Below, piece after piece: positions 58,588 to 64,000 of a stretch of 64,000 bases of DNA. Positions within the stretch are counted from its first letter, which is position 1, and every line of letters begins with the position of its first letter. Below the pieces are notes generated by a model. The model was not told the origin of the DNA and ran no database searches. It worked only from the letters and a program-made list of their open reading frames with translations. The translations under genes were made by a program, and so were the position numbers. Source of the stretch: Bacillota bacterium (GTDB lineage Bacteria; Bacillota; Clostridia; Lachnospirales; Lachnospiraceae); assembly GCA_023415655.1 (NCBI GenBank), contig JAEZKD010000283.1:15270-79269 (forward strand). The letters run 5' to 3'.

Positions 58588-58679
58588 ATCATTTACATTT
58601 AGCACCTGCTAAGATACTATCTTTCAACTAATACTAAGTTAAAAAATATCATATCCTATTAGGTGTCAAATGTAATGAT
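58588..58679. repeat. Long inverted repeat upstream of the btu promoter
   Basis: ATCATTTACATTTAGCACCT (58588-58607) is an imperfect inverse of the stretch ending in AAATGTAATGAT (58661-58679), with about 53 bases between. No T run. A small mobile-element remnant or a hairpin; origin not known. Confidence 0.4.
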
Positions 58680-58697
58680 GTAACAGTCCCTTCTTTG

Positions 58698-59153
58698 TTA
58701 AAGTTTATTGCTCTTGACGTGACCTAAAATGATTTTTTCCAATACAGATTTGTACACTAAAATAATTTGAGCATCAATAAAGCAATATTTATTGATTACA
58801 TACTCATATGTCTTTACTATGAACAAACCACTCATAATTGTTAACGCAGTGATGGTAACTACAGGTAGCAATCCTCGCGTTAATAGAAATATTGCCCCTA
58901 CAAGATAGGCAAGTAAAGTAAACAGATACGTACGATTTATTCGAAATGCAAGTAACATAGTTTCATTCAAACGATCATGCATATGAGCAATAGATTCAAT
59001 GTCCTTGTCTTTGAGCCTTAGGTATATATCGTCATACACTTCCTTGCTTTCAAGAGATTTATCTCTTAGATTTCTCTGGATATAGGTAAAGTATTTGTTA
59101 TAGTTTCCTTCTCCTAATTCCCTACGTATCAAACGTTTGAAAACACTCATCAT
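58698..59153 (-). CDS. Small two-helix membrane protein of unknown function
   Basis: A 151-residue protein. Residues 1-65 are charged and cytoplasmic (GEGNYNKYFTYIQRNLRDKS), then two close transmembrane helices (about 73-92 and 95-113, TYLFTLLAYLVGAIFLL and VVTITALTIMSGLFIV), and a short tail. I do not recognise the family. AAAGGA and GGGGAT precede the ATG. It stands alone between the btu region and a gene-poor stretch. Confidence 0.6.
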   Translation of the reverse strand: MMSVFKRLIRRELGEGNYNKYFTYIQRNLRDKSLESKEVYDDIYLRLKDKDIESIAHMHDRLNETMLLAFRINRTYLFTLLAYLVGAIFLLTRGLLPVVTITALTIMSGLFIVKTYEYVINKYCFIDAQIILVYKSVLEKIILGHVKSNKL

Positions 59154-59417
59154 ATCCCCACATCCTTTCAGTGGAAATCTTCAAATTTCGTAACTTTTGT
59201 TACTCTATCTCTGCCTTTAGTATTTACATCGTATAGACTGATTATCTTTGTAATTTTTTGAAATTTTGGAAATGCATTAGAAATATTCACAAAATGTTCA
59301 TATCTTCGCCATACTATCCTCACAAATGAACAATATAATAAACTCATAAGTTAAAGATGAATTGAAACCGTCAATTCCAATCCATTTTGTTAATAAGATA
59401 ATTTTTTTCATAAAACA
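59154..59417. other. Intergenic stretch, nothing recognised
   Basis: AT-rich, between the small membrane protein and the receiver-Hpt gene terminator. No gene with a ribosome-binding site and no stable hairpin was seen. Confidence 0.5.
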
Positions 59418-59452
59418 AAGCCCGGCAGTAACCCTCCCCCTCTACCGGGCTT
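59418..59452 (-). terminator. Terminator of the receiver-Hpt gene
   Basis: AAGCCCGG (59418-59425) and CCGGGCTT (59445-59452) pair over a pyrimidine-rich loop; on the minus strand followed by TTTGTTTT. Confidence 0.75.
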
Positions 59453-59467
59453 CTCCTCTGCCCTTTT

Positions 59468-60559
59468 TTAGGTTTCTTGTAAGAGCTTCATATCGTTTAA
59501 GCAAATTACAAGCGCTTTCTTCACTGTCTCATAATCAAACTCATCCATAGCCCTTTTAGCAATCTCCATATACTCCATATAAGTAGGAGGAAGTATTTCA
59601 CTTAATTGATTCAGTCCTTTAAGAATCTCAATATATTCAAATCTACAGGCGCATGAAATGATAGACTCAATTTGGCTGCAAAGTTCTATTTTGGAATACT
59701 GCTGACTTTGGTATACCGACAGACTTTTATTTACGCTACTATTATATGCGTTCATTGCTTGTTCGAGTTCATTAGAAAGCATTGTTATCGATTGGATGAA
59801 TTGCTGTAATTCTTGTAAACTTTGGATAATTCGATTACAATGTAATAAATCATCCTCATCAAGTAAAAATGCTTCATCCAAACGTTCTGCACAAACTGCA
59901 AGTTTCGTAGCACACAAATAATATAAGACACTTTTTAATGCATGCAAGAATTGATGTGCTTTTTTTGCAGTGAATTGACTAAGTATCGTGTGATATAAAA
60001 TTCCGCTTTCTTTCAGCTGTAAGATTGAGCTGCGTACGATTCGTATAAAATAATCACTGCATCCTCCAGTTGTTTGTTTTGCTTTATTTAAATCTAAGTG
60101 TTTGATTGCTCCAAAATGCTCCTCAAGCATTCTCCAGTCTTCATCCTGCATCTTTAAATCTAACTCTGATCGTACATTTTTATTTAGTATAAACCACTGT
60201 TTCAAACATCGTTCCACTCTATGGACATCCAATGGTTTTCTCAAATAATCATCGATTAAATTCTCCTTTAAAAATAATGAAAGATTATCAATTTTTTGCC
60301 CAGAGGTTGCAACTATTTTTATCTGGTTTCCATTGATCATTTGTGTTCGTATTCTTTGTACCGTTTCTAATCCACTTAATCCAGGCATAACCAGATCCAT
60401 TATAATTAGATCCACAGTATTTCTTTTCACATATTGCAGAGCTTCTAATCCGCTACTCGCTTGCGCTAGCTGAATAGAAAATTGACTCATCAAATTTTTA
60501 GCTGCTAATACATTCACTGGATTATCATCAACAACTAAAGCTCTTATTTCGTATTCCAT
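59468..60559 (-). CDS. Response-regulator receiver fused to Hpt-like domain
   Basis: A 363-residue protein. CheY-like receiver at about 1-122 with VVDDN, phosphoacceptor Asp55 in MDLVMPG, and Lys108 region RKP. A helical second part (about 135-270) has an Hpt-like core with His206 in FLHALKS. No DNA-binding or output enzyme domain. It may take phosphate from a hybrid kinase and pass it on. No kinase gene is close. Ribosome-binding site weak at this ATG. Confidence 0.8.
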   Translation of the reverse strand: MEYEIRALVVDDNPVNVLAAKNLMSQFSIQLAQASSGLEALQYVKRNTVDLIIMDLVMPGLSGLETVQRIRTQMINGNQIKIVATSGQKIDNLSLFLKENLIDDYLRKPLDVHRVERCLKQWFILNKNVRSELDLKMQDEDWRMLEEHFGAIKHLDLNKAKQTTGGCSDYFIRIVRSSILQLKESGILYHTILSQFTAKKAHQFLHALKSVLYYLCATKLAVCAERLDEAFLLDEDDLLHCNRIIQSLQELQQFIQSITMLSNELEQAMNAYNSSVNKSLSVYQSQQYSKIELCSQIESIISCACRFEYIEILKGLNQLSEILPPTYMEYMEIAKRAMDEFDYETVKKALVICLNDMKLLQET

Positions 60560-60689
60560 CTTATCATATCATCCATTCCTTCCATCTTTTTAGCCATAAC
60601 ATTTTATCCATATCCTACCAATAATTTTATTAAAATGCAATCTAAGAATAAAATTGATTAAGTTTACCCTTTAAAACCTTTTTGAATGG

Positions 60690-60698
60690 TGTTATAAT
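60690..60698 (+). promoter_or_regulatory. Extended -10 promoter of upp
   Basis: TGTTATAAT at 60690-60698 (TGnTATAAT), no good -35; about 68 bases before the upp ATG. Confidence 0.55.
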
Positions 60699-60765
60699 TG
60701 CTTGAAGGAAAGCTAATGAAACAAAAGTAAAATACATGAGAATGTAATAACTGGAGGTATTTAAC

Positions 60766-61395
60766 ATGTCAAATGTTCAAATCATGGATCATCCTCTGAT
60801 TCAGCACAAGATCGGAATTATGAGAATGAAAACTACATCAACCAAAGAATTTCGCGATTTAGTAGCAGAAGTTGCTATGCTCATCTACTATGAGGCAAGT
60901 CGTAATCTTCCTTTAGCTGACAAAGAAGTAGAAACACCATTAGTTACAACTACTGTAAAAGAAATTGCGGGCAAAAAATTATGTGTTGTTCCAATTCTTC
61001 GTGCAGGTATGCACATGGCTGATGGAATATTAAATCTTACACCAAATGCTAAAGTTGGTCATATCGGATTATATCGTGATGAAGAAACTTTAGAACCAGT
61101 AGAATACTTCTGTAAACTTCCATCGGATGCGCCAGATCGAGAAATCTTCGTTGTGGATCCAATGCTTGCTACTGGAGGTTCTGCGATTGCAGCAATTACG
61201 TTACTCAAAAGACGTGGAATTCAGAAAATTCGTTTTCTTTGCTTAATTGCCGCACCAGAAGGTTTAAAGAAACTTAGAGAAGCTCACCCAGATGTAGACA
61301 TTTATGTCGGTGCACTTGATCAGTGCCTCAACGAAAAGGGATATATCCTCCCTGGTCTTGGTGATGCTGGAGATAGAATTTACGGTACAAAGTAA
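60766..61395 (+). CDS. upp: Uracil phosphoribosyltransferase
   Basis: A 209-residue enzyme that makes UMP from uracil and [24 protein letters not shown] is the family start; [14 protein letters not shown] and [10 protein letters not shown] (PRPP loop) and [10 protein letters not shown] at the end are the uracil and PRPP sites. Length matches the family. GGAGG lies 8 bases before the ATG. Monocistronic, ended by a strong hairpin. Confidence 0.97.
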   Translation: MSNVQIMDHPLIQHKIGIMRMKTTSTKEFRDLVAEVAMLIYYEASRNLPLADKEVETPLVTTTVKEIAGKKLCVVPILRAGMHMADGILNLTPNAKVGHIGLYRDEETLEPVEYFCKLPSDAPDREIFVVDPMLATGGSAIAAITLLKRRGIQKIRFLCLIAAPEGLKKLREAHPDVDIYVGALDQCLNEKGYILPGLGDAGDRIYGTK

Positions 61396-61424
61396 TCTTT
61401 TGAATACTTCATTTATATAATTTA

Positions 61425-61467
61425 GCGCTCATAGATGCAAGGTAATATTCTCTGCATCTATGAGCGC
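61425..61467. terminator. Bidirectional terminator between upp and galM
   Basis: Perfect 15-bp arms GCGCTCATAGATGCA (61425-61439) and 61453-61467, then ATTTTAT. Confidence 0.85.
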
Positions 61468-61495
61468 ATTTTATAAGAAAGAAATCGTATTTGAA

Positions 61496-62551
61496 TTAAC
61501 AGCTGAATTTGTAGATAGTAACTGTTTCAAATTCCTCATGTGCCTTTAAGATTGTGCTTGGGAATTCAGGAATATTACATGCATTTGGATAATACTGAGT
61601 CTCAAAACATACCCCGCTACGTTTATTATATACAGCATTTTGTTTTCCTTTGGTCCCATTTACAATGAAGTTACCAGTATATAATTGCATTCCTGGAAGG
61701 TCTGTAAATACCTCCATCAAACGTCCACTTACTGGATCATACAATTCAGCAACCTTTTCAATGTCATCACCAGAATGATTTAATACATAATTATGATCGT
61801 AACCATCTGCCATCGTTAATGGCTTATAATCTGCTTTTATGTCTTGACCAAGTTGTTTTCTCTTACGAAAATCCATAGGTGTTCCATCTACGTTGATATA
61901 TTCTCCAGTTGGAATCAAACCTTCTCTAATCGCAGTGAACTTATCTGAATTTAACCAAACCTCCTGCTCCTGAACCGAACCAGAATTATGTCCTGCAAGA
62001 TTAAAATAAGAGTGATTAGTAAAATTAACAATGGTATCTTTGTCAGATACAGCATGATATTCAATGACTAGCTCATTATTATTGGTAACTGTATATGTAA
62101 CTGAATAGTCTAAGTTACCTGGAAAACCTTGTTCCATATCTGGGCTTAATCTTGAGAATTCAATGCTAATTTCATCCTTATCCTCAAAGATCTCAACATC
62201 ATACATATACTTGTTATAACTTTTATTACCACTGTGCAAATTATTCACACCATCATTCATCTCTAAAGGATATATTTTGCCATTAATATTTGCTTTCGCA
62301 TCAGCGATTCGATTGGCATGACGTCCGATCAAAGAACCAAATCCGTGGCCATCTTCCTCATAATCACTAAGTTTATCATAGCCTAATGCAACATCCTCTT
62401 TCTTCCCTTTTTTATCAGGCACAATGATATTCATAATATTTGCACCAAAGTCAGTAAAGCTCACTTCCATTCCATGGTCGTTATTAACAGTATAGATGCT
62501 AGCCTTTTCTCCCTCTTTTGTAATTCCAAAATCTTTTTTTGTCAATTTCAT
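61496..62551 (-). CDS. galM: Aldose 1-epimerase (galactose mutarotase)
   Basis: A 351-residue beta-sandwich enzyme that interconverts alpha and beta anomers of galactose and other sugars. Family motifs: GRHANRIADAK, NNLHSG, NFTNHSYFNLAGH (catalytic His), DGYDHNYVL and CFETQYYPN with the catalytic Glu. GGAGGG lies 7 bases before the ATG. No gal operon genes are next to it, so it is a stand-alone copy. Confidence 0.95.
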   Translation of the reverse strand: MKLTKKDFGITKEGEKASIYTVNNDHGMEVSFTDFGANIMNIIVPDKKGKKEDVALGYDKLSDYEEDGHGFGSLIGRHANRIADAKANINGKIYPLEMNDGVNNLHSGNKSYNKYMYDVEIFEDKDEISIEFSRLSPDMEQGFPGNLDYSVTYTVTNNNELVIEYHAVSDKDTIVNFTNHSYFNLAGHNSGSVQEQEVWLNSDKFTAIREGLIPTGEYINVDGTPMDFRKRKQLGQDIKADYKPLTMADGYDHNYVLNHSGDDIEKVAELYDPVSGRLMEVFTDLPGMQLYTGNFIVNGTKGKQNAVYNKRSGVCFETQYYPNACNIPEFPSTILKAHEEFETVTIYKFSC

Positions 62552-62627
62552 GTGGATTCCCTCCTATTTTATTTCACATAACAATGTCCTTCCTTGGATC
62601 ATTGCTAAAGTGATAGGTCATACCTAG

Positions 62628-62702
62628 TTTTTTATATTACAAGGAGTCGTACCGTAATTTCCTATCATATAAAAAATGCCCCAAGCCAGATGGCCTGAGG
62701 CA
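62628..62702 (-). repeat. Terminator plus palindrome, family copy 3, after csp gene
   Basis: Minus strand: terminator hairpin TGCCTCAGGCC, loop, GGCTTGGGGCA (62677-62702) followed by TTTTTT, then an imperfect palindrome with ATGATAGGAAA near 62660-62668 and TCCTTGTAATATAAAAAA at 62628-62645. Ends the csp transcript. The same order of hairpin ending GGGGC, T run and TAGGAAA palindrome is seen at 5304-5354 and 1543-1609. Confidence 0.6.
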
Positions 62703-62795
62703 ATTTCTCTTACAAAATCCTCTTACAATATAGCTAATTCTGTATAAAATTTTACAATTTATATAATAGAAAAAGGTACACTGAAAGTAATGAAA

Positions 62796-62996
62796 TTATA
62801 ATCTTGTTACGTTAGTAGCCTGTGGTCCCTTAGCTCCTTGAACTACGTCAAACTCAACTTCCTGGCCTTCTTCTAATGACTTAAAGCCGTCCATGTTAAG
62901 TCCAGAGTAATGTACGAATACATCGCTACCCTGTTCGTCAGAGATGAAACCAAAACCTTTTTGATTGTTAAACCACTTTACAGTACCTTTGTTCAT
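62796..62996 (-). CDS. csp: Cold-shock protein
   Basis: A 66-residue CspA-type OB-fold protein: [17 protein letters not shown] (RNP1) and SDVFVHYS (RNP2) bind single-stranded RNA or DNA. Acts as an RNA chaperone. The ATG at 62996 follows GGAGG by about 8 bases, while the upstream in-frame ATG at 63011 is before the site. Confidence 0.97.
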   Translation of the reverse strand: MNKGTVKWFNNQKGFGFISDEQGSDVFVHYSGLNMDGFKSLEEGQEVEFDVVQGAKGPQATNVTRL

Positions 62997-63066
62997 GAGA
63001 TAATCCTCCAAAAAAAATAAAATATTGCGGTAAGCATACTGATTTAATCTAGCTTACAACAAGATA

Positions 63067-63095
63067 ATAATACCATTGATTTCAGTTTATGTCAA
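63067..63095 (-). promoter_or_regulatory. Promoter of the cold-shock gene
   Basis: Minus strand TTGACA (63090-63095), 17-base spacer, TATTAT (63067-63072). Leader about 65 bases. Confidence 0.7.
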
Positions 63096-63110
63096 TGTAA
63101 AATTTGTCAA

Positions 63111-63392
63111 TTATGCCATTCCAAGAGAGAGGAGTAGGATTAAAATAAGCTGAAGCAAGGCAATCCCTGGCATCCCAAAGTAGAACGAGGCATGCTTTGT
63201 TTTGTGCGAAAACATATACATTCCAGCAATGGCTCCAATACTCCCACCAAAGATTGCAGTTAAGAATAATGTTCTCTCTTTGATTCTCCACTGCTTCCTT
63301 CTCGCCCTTTTTTTATCGATTCCCATCAAACTAAATCCAACGATATTAATCAACGCTAAATAAAGTGAGAGTATCGTTTGAATCCCATTCAT
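63111..63392 (-). CDS. DUF1294 small membrane protein
   Basis: A 93-residue DUF1294 protein with three hydrophobic stretches and the family motif MGIDKKRARRKQWRIKERTLF, then GGSIGAIAGMYMFSHKTKH. Function unknown; in other genomes it is sometimes joined to a cold-shock domain, and here a csp gene follows it. Its ATG overlaps the stop of the aspS gene (TAATG), so it is translationally coupled to it. Confidence 0.88.
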   Translation of the reverse strand: MNGIQTILSLYLALINIVGFSLMGIDKKRARRKQWRIKERTLFLTAIFGGSIGAIAGMYMFSHKTKHASFYFGMPGIALLQLILILLLSLGMA

Positions 63393-64000
63393 TACTCTGT
63401 CGCCGAAGGAGAAGCAGAAATTTCAACTCCTAGTTCCACTAACTGCTTGTCATCCACAACATTTGGTGCATCTGTCATTAAGCAAGAAGCATCTTTCACC
63501 TTAGGGAAGGCAATAACATCACGAATGGAATCTTCTTGTGCCATCAACATAACAAGACGGTCAAGTCCATACGCCAATCCAGCGTGAGGTGGAACACCGT
63601 ATTTGAATGCATTTAATAAGAATCCAAAACGTTCATAGGCTGCTTCTTTCGTAAAGCCAAGAACTTCAAACATCTTTTCTTGAACATCATTCTGGAAGAT
63701 ACGAACCGAACCACCACCGATTTCAGTACCATTAAGTACGATATCGTATGCCTTTGCACGTACTCTACTTGGATCTGTTGTCAAGTATTCAAGATCTTCG
63801 TCCATAGGCATTGTAAATGGATGATGCATTGCAGTATATCTTCCCTCTTCTTCATCATACTCAAGTAATGGGAACTCAGTTACCCATAAGAAGTTATAGG
63901 TGTTCTTATCTAATAACTCTAACTGATTTGCAAGTTCGAGACGAAGAGAACCAAGTACTTCAAATACAACCTTATCCTTATCTGCTGCATATAATAACAA
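63392..64000 (-). CDS. aspS: Aspartyl-tRNA synthetase, bacterial type, C-terminal part
   Basis: About 202 C-terminal residues; the gene runs off the right edge. It has the bacterial insertion-to-catalytic junction ([28 protein letters not shown]), the [13 protein letters not shown] motif and motif 3 ([13 protein letters not shown] ... IAFPK). It is a different family branch from the archaeal-type enzyme at the left edge. The N-terminus (anticodon domain) is not in the window. Probably the enzyme for Asp-tRNA(Asp). Confidence 0.95.
   Translation of the reverse strand: MLLYAADKDKVVFEVLGSLRLELANQLELLDKNTYNFLWVTEFPLLEYDEEEGRYTAMHHPFTMPMDEDLEYLTTDPSRVRAKAYDIVLNGTEIGGGSVRIFQNDVQEKMFEVLGFTKEAAYERFGFLLNAFKYGVPPHAGLAYGLDRLVMLMAQEDSIRDVIAFPKVKDASCLMTDAPNVVDDKQLVELGVEISASPSATE

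Noticed and set aside
59418..59452. GC-rich pyrimidine-loop hairpin as a small riboswitch
   Set aside because: It is a simple hairpin with a T-rich tail after the stop of the receiver-Hpt gene, so a terminator explains it.

Overview
The window (64 kb, AT-rich, strong AGGAGG-type ribosome-binding sites, many genes on the minus strand) looks like chromosome of an anaerobic, sugar- and plant-fibre-using member of the Lachnospiraceae/Clostridia. Gene content (LL-diaminopimelate aminotransferase, T-box and cobalamin riboswitches, V-type Na+ ATPase, hemicellulose enzymes without signal peptides) fits an organism like Lachnoclostridium (Clostridium) phytofermentans; that species call is inference from memory, not from a search. 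No insertion sequence, prophage, CRISPR array, rRNA or tRNA gene was seen. The window is flanked by two different aspartyl-tRNA synthetases: an archaeal-type enzyme followed by gatC at the left edge, under a T-box leader whose specifier reads AAC (Asn), and a bacterial-type enzyme cut by the right edge.

Layout. 1-5.1 kb: gatC, archaeal-type aspS, T-box, deoxynucleoside kinase, LtaS-like membrane phosphotransferase. 5.4-8 kb: oadB with a 42-residue OadG-like partner, and a divergent LysR regulator. 8-13 kb: a nitrogen/lysine operon glnA-ANTAR regulator-dapF-dapL, with a promoter and terminator-like hairpin in front of glnA, and a PHP-family phosphatase. 13-17 kb: membrane proteins (beta-propeller-like, YitT family, acyltransferase). 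17.4-26.3 kb: a nine-gene V-type ATPase operon (stalk G/H-I-K-E-C-F-A-B-D); the proteolipid keeps all the sodium ligands known from Enterococcus hirae NtpK. 26.5-30.7 kb: an AraC regulator with tandem GyrI domains, a GNAT protein, a VWA lipoprotein.

30.9-45.2 kb is a hemicellulose (glucuronoxylan) block, all on the minus strand: two ABC permeases and a solute-binding lipoprotein without ATPase, a GntR regulator, GH3 xylosidase-like enzyme, GH67 alpha-glucuronidase, a chemoreceptor and a sialate-O-acetylesterase-like esterase. It would import acetylated/glucuronylated oligosaccharides, strip side chains and cut them in the cytoplasm, with a receptor for swimming towards the substrate. A double-palindrome candidate operator lies in front of the permeases.

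45.5-64 kb: an XRE regulator with a small companion, a polysaccharide deacetylase, a YjiH membrane protein with an M19 dipeptidase, two large cyclic-di-GMP proteins (PAS-GGDEF-GAF-GGDEF-EAL, and a cytoplasmic LacI-like sugar-sensor fused to GGDEF), a cobalamin-riboswitch-controlled btuFCD operon, a receiver-Hpt protein, upp, galM, a cold-shock protein and a DUF1294 protein. Several start codons were moved to fit ribosome-binding sites; each is explained in its entry.
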